DNA of 64,000 nucleotides from Pohlia nutans (Eukaryota; Streptophyta; Bryopsida; Bryales; Mniaceae), in the NCBI GenBank assembly GCA_022496805.1, contig CM040101.1, positions 498,501 through 562,500 on the forward strand, written 5' to 3'. The notes beneath the pieces are model-generated. The model saw only the letters and a list, made by a program, of their open reading frames with translations, made no database searches and was not told the DNA's origin. Below are positions 11,998 to 22,982 of the stretch, piece by piece. Numbering within the stretch: the first letter of the stretch is position 1; every line of letters starts with the position of its first letter. A program made the translations under genes and the position numbers.

Positions 11998-12204
11998 GAT
12001 ACACCTTCAAAGTGTAAATCTATTGAAAGACAGTCTATGAGTCTATATCCTCTTCCTTTCCAGCCTGATTTTCACACACCAAGAAACAGTCTGTCCTCCT
12101 CGTCGTTGTCTCGACCTCTTCTCTATCCTTCCTCTTCAGATTCTCTGAGTATCATACAATGTCTCAAGATACTATCTAGCATTCCGTGGTGTCGGAACGA
12201 ACTT

Positions 12205-14672
12205 GCCTAAATTGATGTCGATGCCATCGAATATCAAAAGGTGCAATTCTTGCCTCCATCCTTTGATGGGGATGTTGTGTTTGAACTGCCACCGTGTCGA
12301 GGCACTGTTTAATCCTCAAGTGCCAAAAGCATCATGGAAGGATTGGACAAACAATTTGATAGCCACGCTTGGACGCGCACCCTCACGTCTAACATCCACA
12401 ATAATCTAGGGCTGAAGTTTAGAAGGTCAGGGTGCGTGGGCCACCTCACCTGTGAAAATGTAGGTTGTCATTACCTAAAATGCACTTCCAAGAAGAACGA
12501 GACGGAATGGACGGGTACCAGTTTAGGTCCATTCTATGTAGGATTGAGCCCCCAACCACAGTCCTCTTTGGTTTGCAGAGTCTGCAAATCAATTCCATCT
12601 TGTCATGCGGTTTGTGCGGCGCGTATCTATTATGTGCTCAATATGGTAGATAGGTTGAGGTCATGCATTCATTTAGGACACCATCACTACTCCGTTGCTT
12701 CTGGGCAATGCCGGGTATCCGTGGAAACTATCACCGACTTGATCACATCTGAAGTGGAGAAGACACCAACGGCAAAGATCTCTGCTATTGCATTGGCAGC
12801 TAGTAAAGAATTCATGGACACCTTCTTAGTCCACACCGAGCCCGGTCCAAAAGATATGTTGCGCGGCCCAGAATTGGATGAAGTCATGGACAAGTTCCGT
12901 ATGCTCAGCTCTCCCAACGTTTGGAATATCATCGCATCATTCCGTGCAGGCGCCAAAGGTAAAGGGGAAATGGACCGGATTCTAGAGATGAAAAGGGTCG
13001 CAAAGATAGAGTACATCCACGACAACATCTTTCCTGGGCAAGGTCAAGACAAAGTATACCTCTTCAAGATGCTCGTGGACGGTCCCGGTAGTGGCGTTGA
13101 CCTCGTCCGGCGAATGCAACCCGATGGCGACCTTCAGAACTGTTTTGTCACGTTCAACCACGTGTAGCGGGTAAAGCCTTGGACAACACTGGCCTGTCAC
13201 GTGTACGATTCCACCTATTGCAAGGTCATGACGATTGCGGTATGTGACATGTATGCAGTCTGAAGGTACGGACAGTCAAGTCATTTTTTGGAACCGCCTC
13301 AACAAGGTCATGGCTAGAAATGGTGTTCCTCACCCTAACTTCAAAGGCTCCATGTGCGATAGCGCACAATCTAACTTCAATGCGGTTTGCATTGTTTATG
13401 GATCTGGGGACCCATTTGTGGTGATGGTTGACCGGGAAAGGACTTGTTTGTTTCATTGGTCTACAAGCATGCACATGCATACTGAGAAGCTCATTGCTAA
13501 ATCCTTCCGGAACCAACACATCAAGCTCTGTAGGCAGTACAAGGATGCTAAATCTATGGCGGAAGCGGATCTGATGTATCAAGAGCTTTGAGCCTGGTGG
13601 TACTCTTCAGGAGCAGCAACTGAAGATGCAATCAAAGAACTAGAAGATTGGTTGGCCTTTTGGCACTTCCGCTACCGCCAGTGGGGAGGTTTTATGGAAA
13701 CGGTGAGTCCTTGCAATCCCCTTAAACTGACTTCATGTTTTTGTGCGCGATAGGACTATCTAATGAAAGTGTGACCTAGACATCTGTTTCTGACAAGATG
13801 TATTTCATCTTACCTGTCCCTCTTTCTCTATTCAGAACCTTACTCCGGAAGAACTGGCCGATACCCCAGCTTGCAATCTTGCGGAGACAGTTCCCAACAA
13901 ATGGTTGCAGTCTTCGGGCAATCGCGGATTTGACCTCTTTGTTGCAACCACCGACGACAGGGCGCGGGCATTCATGTAGATGACCAACTACCGTTCCTAC
14001 TTATGTGGCGGGGCGTCGGGAACGGGCCCCTCTAAACAGCACTTGAAACTAAAAAGAGCCTTGCAATCACAAGACGGACAAAAGATTGCTGATGCTCTTG
14101 CTCAAATGCCGGGGGGTCAGGATTTCTGCAACCGTGTACCGCATCTAGATGGCAAGGAGGTGTCTGGATCGACCAAGAGGAAGTTAAACATGCCCATTGA
14201 TTCAGAAAGGGACTCCCATCGCCCAGACAAGGTCAACTTCTCCCACCCTCGTGTCCAAACAAGGTCTGCTGCTGCTCGATTGAATGCTAATGACACACGT
14301 ACTCTTGAAGCTCTTGTGCCCTTCAATTCAAGCGTATTGGAAACAGACTGTAACGTGACCAAATGGCACATCGCGTGGATAAACCAGAAATCCAAGAAAC
14401 GATGTCATGCTGTACAAGCAAACAACAATTCCAAGTGCCAGATGCTCATCGTGAGAGAAGGCAAAGCAACTGCAGCTCCTACCTACAGAGGCGTCAAACA
14501 AAAGTGGCGGGCAGAGGGAACTGATACTGAATATTTTTGGTTCTGTCCAGATCAAATTGCCAGATGCGTAATGGGTCCTAAACGTGGCTTTGTTTTAACG
14601 CGTCCGAAGCTCCCAGTTGTTTGGCCAGTCTTAACTGGAACGGACCTCTAGCGTCACGAGATTTTGGAGCTC
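12205..14672 (+). pseudogene. Mutator-like (MULE) transposase, N-terminal and catalytic part
   Basis: The coding frame shows an N-terminal Cys/His segment (CVGHLTCENVGCHYLKC), CRVCKSIPSCHAVC, CIHLGHHHY, a helical region (EVMDKFRMLSSPNVW) and a DDE core. The core includes VDGPGSGVDLVRRMQP, HVYDSTYCKVMTIAVCDM, MCDSAQSNFNAV, RTCLFHW and FWHFRYRQWGG. An intron is clear at 13,703-13,835 (ACG|gtgagt ... ttcag|AAC) and keeps the frame. Damage: stops at 12,309, 13,165, 13,589, about 13,977 and 14,649, and a 4-base shift near 13,255. The gene is cut at 14,672 by the LTR element and continues at 21,066 in frame with the SWIM part. A host-domesticated relative (FAR1-like) is unlikely given the stops. 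Confidence 0.75.
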
Positions 14673-15072
14673 TGTTAACCATAATTTAGGAGTTATCGGT
14701 AGAGCTACCGATCTGAGTTTTACCTGGGTAATTTTCCAAGTTACCCCAGTAGGTAGATCTAGCAGACACTGTTTACCGATCTGACCTAACTGTCAGATCT
14801 GGTTGTACTATGGTATAAAAGCAATAGAGCCAACTCCATTGGCACGCCTCATTTTTCCTAGACGATTGATTTATTGTGGTCCGGATTCTTTTCTACCGAG
14901 TAGCCTCTTTAGGTAATTTTTATGGTCTGATCAGCCTATTCTACGTTAGTTTCGAGGTAATCGACTTAGTCTTTAGTGCTCGAGTGTTCAGTCTGTTAGT
15001 TTCCTCCTTTTCGGTAGTTACTAACTCTCGGTACTGATTACCGAATAGGTGTTCTTCTAAGAGGAGCTACCA
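14673..15072 (+). repeat. 5' LTR of gypsy-1
   Basis: It begins TGTTAACC and ends CTACCA. A TATAAAA box lies at 14,814-14,820 and is probably the element promoter. It differs from the 3' LTR at three bases: g/a in the ttagRtaat segment, c/t in gattacYgaa, and t/a in gttctWcta. ACCGA/TCGGT occurs seven times in 400 bp. Confidence 0.93.
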
Positions 15073-15092
15073 TTTGGCGACCATCTAGTGTT
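15073..15092 (+). promoter_or_regulatory. Putative primer-binding site of gypsy-1
   Basis: The sequence directly after the LTR starts tttggcgacc. The same ten bases follow the LTR at 55,081, so the site is conserved between the two elements. The tRNA that would pair with it was not identified. Confidence 0.5.
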
Positions 15093-15245
15093 CGAATTCT
15101 AGAACTCCATTACTTCACAGCCGAGCAGTTACCATTCCCCATACTCTATTAGCCACTAAAATCTGTGTGACACCACGCCTTTTTCTCTTTTTATCCACAC
15201 TTTTTAGTCCGGTTGTCCAACAAACTCTAATACACCAGACTTCCC

Positions 15246-17058
15246 ATGGCCCGGTGTCACACTAGATCTGCAGGACCACCGCCCGAGATAGACCTCGAGG
15301 CCATCACGACTTCCAACACTCGCAAGCTCCGGAGCGTCCGAGATTTGTTACCGTCACCGATGTTCCGCGTTCCCTCCACAACGACTCATCCGGCAAGACG
15401 GCCTCCACCTTTATTCACACAAGACGAATTACCGACACCGCGAGAACTCCAAACAGCAAGGCATCTCCACTCATCCACTTGGCCGAAGCCATCTTCCGAT
15501 CAGGTACTTCACTACCCAGCAGCTACCGAAGAAACCTTACAACTTACCGACGCAAAACGCGAACAGTTTCGTACCCAGTCAGTTCTATAGTCCTCCGCCA
15601 TTCAAGACCGACTTCAACAACTTCCCCCCAGAAGACGCCCCGAATCACGACCCTCTCGCCGCCCTCAAACCAACTTCTCCAGTGGATCTCGACTTAGCTG
15701 CGTCAAGATTACACCTACCCCATTATCACCAAGAGCATGGACATAACCCGGTCATACATCAAGCGGCACATCCACAACAGATACCAGGACAACCATTCCC
15801 GGTACAACAGCTATCTGTGAGATATCCTCCTTCACCACCTTACCACCAGGTTCGTCCTAGACCTCCTAGTTAGTTTTGCACGATCTGTGGACATACCAAT
15901 CATCCTTCTATTTCATGTCCCTATAATTTCCCTCCTTCACACCACATTATGGGAACCGGAGTATCGACCTCAACCTACCGACCTACCAGCGACCCAAGTA
16001 TTCAACCCGCAGGCCGACGCCCTACCTCGATCGCTCGGAAAGCAGTACCGTATCCTGATTATAAAACCGGTAAGTGCCCCGAGACACATTGCCGTAAGTT
16101 TGAAGCTGCTATTAGATTAAATGGCGAAACGGAAAACATGGTCCAATTAGAATTATTCTGTAATTCTCTCACCGAGAAAGAGTCGAATTGGTTCACGTAC
16201 TATAGACGGGTATATCCTACTAGTACGATGCAGGAGGTTCTTACCGCATTCAAAAAGTGCTACCGAACCATCAAAACCGATGACCAAACCTATATCCAAT
16301 TTCGAACGATCAATCAGCAACCGAAGGAATCTGTCGATGATTACGCCGAACGTCTCCAGCAGTTAGCGGACAATCTAACAGTACCTCCGGATGATATGTT
16401 CATGTTAAGCAATTTTTGCGCCGGCTTATTAGAATATCTGCAGGTAGCCACCGTCGGTCTCCAACGAGACACATTTTCCGAAGCAGTAGACTCGGCACGC
16501 ACAGCAGAAGAAGGTCTACCCCAACCCAGAACACCACCGACTAATACCGGAGACAACCAACGACATAACCTGAAGTGTACCGGCTGCGGTCGTATGGGAC
16601 ATGAATAGAGGACTTGTTACCGCAACCCGACCAACGATCACGAGAAGAAAATCGGTATGGCTTCCATCCATCAAACTCCTCAACAGCCAGCTCCATCTCC
16701 GGTAAGTACCGAGAACCAACACACTTCTCGTAGTATATCCCCGGTACAGCGATATCCATGCAATATATGTGGATCCTTTGAGCATCAGGGACATCGTTGC
16801 CCACTTTTATTAGATGAGGATGTAAAAAAAGCCAAAAGAAGCAAACTACTTAACCCATCAGGATCCTCGGTAGTCATCACCGATGTCCATACTATAGATG
16901 TCCCTCACATGAGCCCTCGCCCTAGGAGCCAGACACAGTCTTCAGACTCGGTAATTACAAACAGTCCTACCGAAGCTCCTCGACCAACCAAGGCACTGGA
17001 TTGACGGAATGAAGAACAATTGCGTGAAGAAATGATCCGGACGATCCGCGAACTATAA
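15246..17058 (+). pseudogene. gag of gypsy-1
   Basis: The start ATG at 15,246 (MARCHTRSAGPPPE) matches the start region of gag in the second gypsy element (MTGPRTRATGSPLP). A frameshift lies between about 15,480 and 15,575. A CCHC-like knuckle (FCTICGHTNHPSISC) follows, then the capsid-type gag domain (FEAAIRLNGETENMVQLEL; QQPKESVDDYAERLQQLA; SNFCAGLLEYLQVATVGL). A second knuckle, CTGCGRMGHE, is broken by TAG at 16,606. A third Cys motif is CNICGSFEHQGHRC. Further stops are at 15,871, 17,002 and 17,056. With this many stops the copy probably cannot make its own Gag. Confidence 0.8.
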
Positions 17059-17070
17059 GACCTCTCGGCA

Positions 17071-17760
17071 GTGGCGTCACCATCACACCGCGATACTACA
17101 ACCGCTTCGACCAGCAACATGGATATATACGAAACTCTCCTTCAACAAATTCTATCACAAACCATCCAGGTCAGTCTACGAAACTTTCTCACTATAGCAC
17201 CGAAGGTTACCAACCACCTCCACCGCCATCTCGAACAGATAAATCCGACAAATATCCCAGCTACCGAAGAACCAACACTGGGAGTTCATTCGGTAGTAGC
17301 GATAGACCGAGACATATCCATCATCTCAGCGAAAATCGGGAGGCATCAATTACATGATGTCCTGTTGGATGGAGGATCGGGAGTCAATGTTATCACCGAA
17401 ACTGAGCGAAGAAGACTTGGACTACCGGACCCAACACCGGCACCTTTTAAATTACGAATGGCAGATAGTTCCCTCGTCCAACCCCTGGGCTTACTCAAGG
17501 ACATCACGATCTTCATCCACAGTATTCCCTATATCATTATTCTTACCGTTATTTCTTGCAAAGATGTCAATTCGGCGTATACATTATTACTTGGTAGACC
17601 ATGGCTCAGGGACGCCCGAGTCATTCATGACTGGGCTCACGACAACATACAAATTATGGGTAATGGTATCACACGAACGGTACAGATTAACCGGGCGCTA
17701 GGTTTTGAAACCATAACTCCCGAGGCTCTCGTCTGCTACAACTACGTGGAAAACTATACC
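17071..17760 (+). CDS. Retroviral-type aspartic protease of gypsy-1
   Basis: The frame contains DVLLDGGSGVNVITE (active-site Asp in a DGGSG variant of DT/SG), then RRRLGLPDPTPAPFKLRMAD, the flap-like IFIHSIPYIIILTVI and LLLGRPWLRDARVIHDW. The same arrangement is seen in the second element at about 58,140-58,500. The protease frame runs on without a stop into spacer sequence and then the extra ORF, because the pol region between them is missing. Confidence 0.8.
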
Positions 17761-18456
17761 AACAACCTCATTCTACCCCAGGCAGATACGTTTGTCCTTC
17801 CGATTGGAACATTGGTCATTGATGACTGGTACCAGGGGCACACTACAACCATCAACCATGAAGAAGACCACATACTAGTTCCGACCATACTAATTCAGGA
17901 GACCAAGTCGTACCCGGCTACCAAACCGATATCATCTTCACCTCGACAACCGACCTTATCTACCGACCACGACAACACAACCAACACCATGACAGCACAA
18001 GCACCACCGCAACGATCGCTCCGTCATACCGAACCAACTGACCCGGCATCACCGAGGCAGAAACCGTACCGAACTCCAGGTTCGGCAGTATACAAACCTA
18101 ACACGCCGCCAACCTCCCAGCCTAGTTCGTCCCCCCCTACTTCACTTCCCTTTACTCCCCCAATCTATTCACTCATTTCCTTGTACACTTCTTCCTCTAT
18201 TTATTCTCCCCTCAACTTGCTTGCCTCCACGGTTCTCTCCCCTTCTCGGTTAACTCTCAGCCTACGCCCTTCCTCTCCGTCCCCCTCTCTTCTTCTCCGG
18301 CAACCACGACCAGTAGCTACTGTTCACCGTCACCGACATAATCGACCGAGGCGAATAGCGCGGATTAGTGTTTCTCTTCCTTCTTGCTCGATAGCACCTC
18401 CTTCTTCCACCTTCCAAGAGAAAAGGCGAGGAACTCCTCGTGTGCGTTTTTGCAGG

Positions 18457-20595
18457 ATGACAGGTCAGAAGAAAACTCCAGTCGAAAGTCGCCGTGGCAC
18501 CTCATCCCGCGGTAACCCGATAGGACCAGACTGGAAGGAGTTCACGTGCCTACCGCTCAAACACATGGTTGCCTGGCAAACGTTCGCCACCATCCATCCA
18601 GAAGAACGCGAGTGGATTCACCGAGTCGGCCTTGAGGATTTCGTCAGCCTGCCGTGGGGACAACCAATCCGCAAGGATGTCGTGGAGAATTTTATAAATA
18701 CCGCACGCAGCATCAAAGAGCAGTCCATCGTCGGCGAAGCGATCGGGAGAGTCTACATTATCACCCTGGAAGACATCACCAAGGTTCTCCGACTACCGAT
18801 TGGCACGACTACCGAAGTGAACCCCAACCCGGATCCGGAGAAGTTCAAATACTGGAGCATTGGTCTCGACGGGCACGAACTTCTTCACCGACCCGACACC
18901 GACGGTTACAGTGTTTCATTGGGACCGGCAGAGCTACGACCTCGGAAGTACGCTTTACTGCAATCAATCTACTTCAAGAGAAAGCAGTCCTATACATCCA
19001 AGCAGTGCCTACGTGAGATACTCACGGCCGATGAACTCTCTCTTACGACTACCGGAGCATCTTGGAACTGGGCTCTATTTATGCTCGGACAACTTCAGAA
19101 GGACCTTGCCACCATCCGGAGCGGCCATTATCCATTGTGTCTCTCAGCAGAAGTCTGGGACATACTCCTCCGAGCACAAGAAGCCGCCGACACCACAACC
19201 GACCCAGCAGCACCGGTAATCGTTCTGACACCAACCACAGCAGCAACACCAGGACTAGTAACAAGCACCGCCAACCGCACACCACCTTCCCCAACACCAG
19301 GACGTGTACTACCGAAGCAGCCGACGTCCCTACCTCTTTTTTCTACGTTTCCCGACTTGGGCATCGCGTCTCGACTCCGCAGTCACATCACACCGACTTC
19401 CAAACGTAAACACCGATTCAACCTTACCGATGCCCTCAACGAATTTGGCAGGAATTCCCGACCCCGAACCGACCGTGGCGGCGACTCCTCCTCTACACAC
19501 CGTTCCTCCCAGCACACTCCGTCCCCGGCACCGCATCAGTCACCGAATCGCTCATCTTCGTCACCACCACGGATCATTGGCGAGAATCCACCACCACAGC
19601 CACGGAACCCCCCACTGCAAACTCCAGGTGCAGTCCCTACCGAGACCCCCACACCTATCAATTTCCAAGCTTCTGAACAGATGTCACCACCCCGGACTTT
19701 GGATCCTCACGCAACGGAGCCTACCGTACCTCCAAATACTTGGCTCCATGGCCCGCGGACCTTGATTCAGAATGTCTGCTTTCTTCAACGCACAACCGAC
19801 ACGATGACAGAGCTACTTACCGAGGTCCAAACACAAGTTCACCGAATCACCATCTCCGACCCGGCAGCACATCAGCGCCAACTTGAGACAGCCCAAAAGC
19901 AGATTACCGAGCTGGAGGGACAACTCGAGACCTCAAAAAACGAAGCCCGACAACATGCTACCGACATCGCGAGGGTTCGCGAAGACCGTGAACATATACG
20001 CACCGAAGTTGCCGACCTGACTCAGCAATTACAAGCTCAGAGAACTCTCCTCACCGCCGCCCAAACCGAAAGCGAGTAGCTTAGAGCCGACACAGCGGAT
20101 CACAGAGTCACCATCCAATCTCTCCGACAGGCTTTCCAAACCGAAACGAACCACCGCGCCACTGTCACCACCGAACTGGAGCATCTCGTTACCGAATACA
20201 ACTCGCTACACAACCAAGCACAGGACATCGCAACGGCACTGCACAACACCTACCGAATGCTTAACTAGTACCGACAGGCGTATACGGATTTTGTTCCTCA
20301 ACCACCATCACCGGACTCTACCGACACCAACACTGTCAACCCCATCACGGCAGAACACGACCCCATCCAAGCTCCCCCACTATCGACGGAGGGCATTGAC
20401 TCTTTTTTCAGGGATTCATTTGATGGCCGTGAATTACTCAACCCCCTCACGCAAGGAAATATCAGTGCACCAGACACCAGGACGCCCAGCCATCCTCGGT
20501 ACAACACCCCGAATATTGAGGAGCCTACCGGATCCGAGGACGAAGGGTTTCGGGTGTCTCGCACCATCACTAGGCAAACTGAACCTTCAGTGTAA
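18457..20595 (+). pseudogene. Extra ORF of gypsy-1 (helical domain plus coiled coil)
   Basis: It starts at an ATG at 18,457 placed three bases after tttttgcag, which looks like a splice acceptor. The protein has a basic start (GQKKTPVESRRGTSSRG). A helical domain follows with WIHRVGLEDFVSLPWG, VENFINTARSIKEQSIVGEA, ITKVLRLPIG and a later NWALFMLGQLQKDLATI. A long Pro/Thr/Ser-rich stretch comes next, then a coiled coil (LETAQKQITELEGQLETS) and an acidic C-terminus. TAG codons at 20,077 and 20,266 interrupt it. The domain resembles proteins annotated in plants as putative plant transposon or gypsy-type extra ORF proteins. Its function is unknown. A homologue lies at 61.9-64.0 kb and a more distant one at 22.98-25.59 kb. 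Confidence 0.7.
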
Positions 20596-20644
20596 AAACC
20601 CCTCCAGTGTATATCAGTTAGACAAGTTCCAGGTGTGAACTTGG

Positions 20645-20660
20645 TTTAGAGGGGGGATAG
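20645..20660 (+). promoter_or_regulatory. Polypurine tract of gypsy-1
   Basis: A purine-rich segment (agaggggggatag) ends immediately before the 3' LTR, the normal position for the plus-strand DNA primer. Confidence 0.8.
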
Positions 20661-21060
20661 TGTTAACCATAATTTAGGAGTTATCGGTAGAGCTACCGAT
20701 CTGAGTTTTACCTGGGTAATTTTCCAAGTTACCCCAGTAGGTAGATCTAGCAGACACTGTTTACCGATCTGACCTAACTGTCAGATCTGGTTGTACTATG
20801 GTATAAAAGCAATAGAGCCAACTCCATTGGCACGCCTCATTTTTCCTAGACGATTGATTTATTGTGGTCCGGATTCTTTTCTACCGAGTAGCCTCTTTAG
20901 ATAATTTTTATGGTCTGATCAGCCTATTCTACGTTAGTTTCGAGGTAATCGACTTAGTCTTTAGTGCTCGAGTGTTCAGTCTGTTAGTTTCCTCCTTTTC
21001 GGTAGTTACTAACTCTCGGTACTGATTACTGAATAGGTGTTCTACTAAGAGGAGCTACCA
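20661..21060 (+). repeat. 3' LTR of gypsy-1
   Basis: It is 400 bp, TGTTAACC...CTACCA, and differs from the 5' LTR at three positions. One difference turns an ACCGA word into ACTGA, a CpG transition. TATAAAA is at 20,802-20,808. The duplicated AGCTC follows at 21,061. Confidence 0.93.
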
Positions 21061-21065
21061 AGCTC

Positions 21066-21605
21066 CAGGAGGCCGGTTTCCACCTTCAATCTACAATTCC
21101 GCTCTCGCCACATCGTCTCTTCGTAGGGTCCAAGGAGTTTGAGGCGTTGTTGTGGACTCAACCTAAACCACCCCATTCTGATCGAGTCCCCACCATCCGG
21201 AGCGGCAAGAACGTGCGCCGCAACACCAAAGCTCCCACAGAAGCTAACCAAAACCAGTGGAAGAGTGCTCGCAACGTGAAGGCAACTATTGTCCGAGTGA
21301 ACCTCCTTCCATATCCGGGACTGGGTGCGATCATTGCCCTGCAATCCGGAGTCGACCCAAACGCAAACGTCTACAACATTACTCTTTGCAATTTCCCAGC
21401 TTGTACGTGCCCGCATTATAACAGCATGGCTTCTTTTGCAATTAGAAGGCGTGGAATGTATGTCAACTGCAAGCACCTTTACTATGTCTTTTGCTTCCTC
21501 TGCAAGCTAGACTACAAAGTGGACACGTTCATCCATGCCCCTTCTCTAAGCATGGACGAAGTCCAACAGCTTTTGGTAGCTGCAGGGATAATCAAGACGC
21601 CTTAG
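21066..21605 (+). pseudogene. MULE transposase, C-terminal SWIM part (copy 2)
   Basis: This continues the gene cut at 14,672: leaving out the LTR element and one AGCTC copy keeps the reading frame across the junction (EL then QEAGFHLQ). It carries SPHRLFVGSKEFEALLW, the basic segment SGKNVRRNTKAPTEANQNQW and the SWIM finger CTCP...NCKH. It ends IIKTP with a stop at 21,603. SWIM fingers bind DNA or protein and are usual at the C-terminus of MULE/FAR1 transposases. This segment has no stop, unlike the N-terminal part. Confidence 0.8.
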
Positions 21606-21769
21606 TGTTATGTACAATGTTCTGTCGCGACCTCCATCACGATGACTGCAAAATTGAGAATGATTCACACTAAGTGATTAGATGGGAGACTAGATGTAGA
21701 CTCATAGCCTACTATTATGAATTGCTACAACAGTAGCACTTCTAGTTGGTTGAAAAACGTTGTCGCTAA

Positions 21770-22982
21770 TGTCGTAGCACGTGATACCGGATACTCCCCT
21801 AGAACGCACTTTTTCGTATTAAGAACGCTCGTAGAGGTGATTTCCGAGCTATTGTTCCGCGGAGATTCTGTGAAGTGGGAAGTTTCCGGAGATGGTCCCG
21901 GACTGGTGACCTCTCTCTCTCTTGTCACCAGCTGAATTCCTCTTTCCTACTGAACCGGGTCTTCCCCTACTGACTGACTTGGTTGCAACTAGATCCGGTA
22001 TCCTTCCGGGGAGGACTTTTCACTATCCCTCTTCTCCCCGGTCCACCTTTGTGACCTAATCCGGTTTCGTTTAACCTCTGTTTTCCCTCAGAGGGTTCTC
22101 CATTCACATTAGTGGTGCTAGATTGAAAGACACACCCCTCCCTACTGATTCAAGTGATGGGAACTTCACTACCTTCCAATTTAACTTCACAAAACTCTTA
22201 ATCCCGGGTACTTACCGTACTGCCCTTCAATTGCTAGTTTTACACAACCAGCAGCCGTGTCACGCAAGCGCAATCCGGTTTCCCCTTTCTCCCAATTACT
22301 ACAACGACTTACTAACCGGAATAGCCACTATCCGGGGAGTCCAAAACTATTCCTTCAGGAATTCTAGCGCCCTGTCTTACTCCCGTGAATCCCGTATTTC
22401 CCCTCGCCTGGACCTTCCGAGTGCTGGCACCTCAACCGGACTACCCGTCTAGGAGTTCTGTGCAACCCGGAGTACTCCCTCCTGACTGCCCAGCCACTAA
22501 CCCGGATTACCTAGCGTAAGGAACTCAGAAACCACTCTTTCAAACAGTCCTCAAACCACCCAAGAACCATATTCAGACTTTACACCCAAATCACTCGAGG
22601 ACCCGGACTGCCTACCCGGTTACCAAGGGACTCTTGACCACTGTACCAGTCCACAAACAACCCCACAGCACATACACAATTTCCGGATAATGCTCTACAG
22701 CAGTTTGCTTTCAAGAAAACAGTAATACAAGAAGACCCCAAGAATGCCAAGCATTCCTGGGCAAGTAGTGGTCGTCAACCACTGGACCAGATTTCCCGCC
22801 CAAATCCTACAAACCCGGGATCCGGAAATCAAGGGAAATCACAACCAAAAGATCCCAATCCTATCCTACTGGCATCAGCGCCTAACCTACCACACAAAAA
22901 AGTCCTATGTACACGCGGCCTAGTCTACCTAGCCTAATGCCTACCACCTAGCCTGATCCGGTTCACACTACAACCCGGATCC
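21770..22982 (-). mobile_element. CCGG-rich retroelement fragment B: 3' untranslated region and LTR-like end
   Basis: Reverse-complement homologue of 10,806-11,997, ending precisely at tgtcgtagc on the plus strand. Beyond this point (21,769 and lower) the two copies share nothing. The element orientation is minus, so this is its 3' end. Confidence 0.55.

Larger units (their letters stand above)
14673..21060 (+). mobile_element. LTR retrotransposon, Ty3/gypsy-derived, lacking RT and integrase (gypsy-1)
   Basis: The element is complete end to end: two 400-bp LTRs and the 5-bp target duplication AGCTC at 14,668-14,672 and 21,061-21,065. The internal part codes for gag, protease and an extra ORF, but reverse transcriptase, RNase H and integrase are missing. 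It should therefore depend on a related autonomous element, of the type seen at 54,537. LTR differences (3 in 400) indicate recent insertion. It sits within the MULE transposase gene. The word ACCGA/TCGGT is strikingly frequent throughout. Confidence 0.9.
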
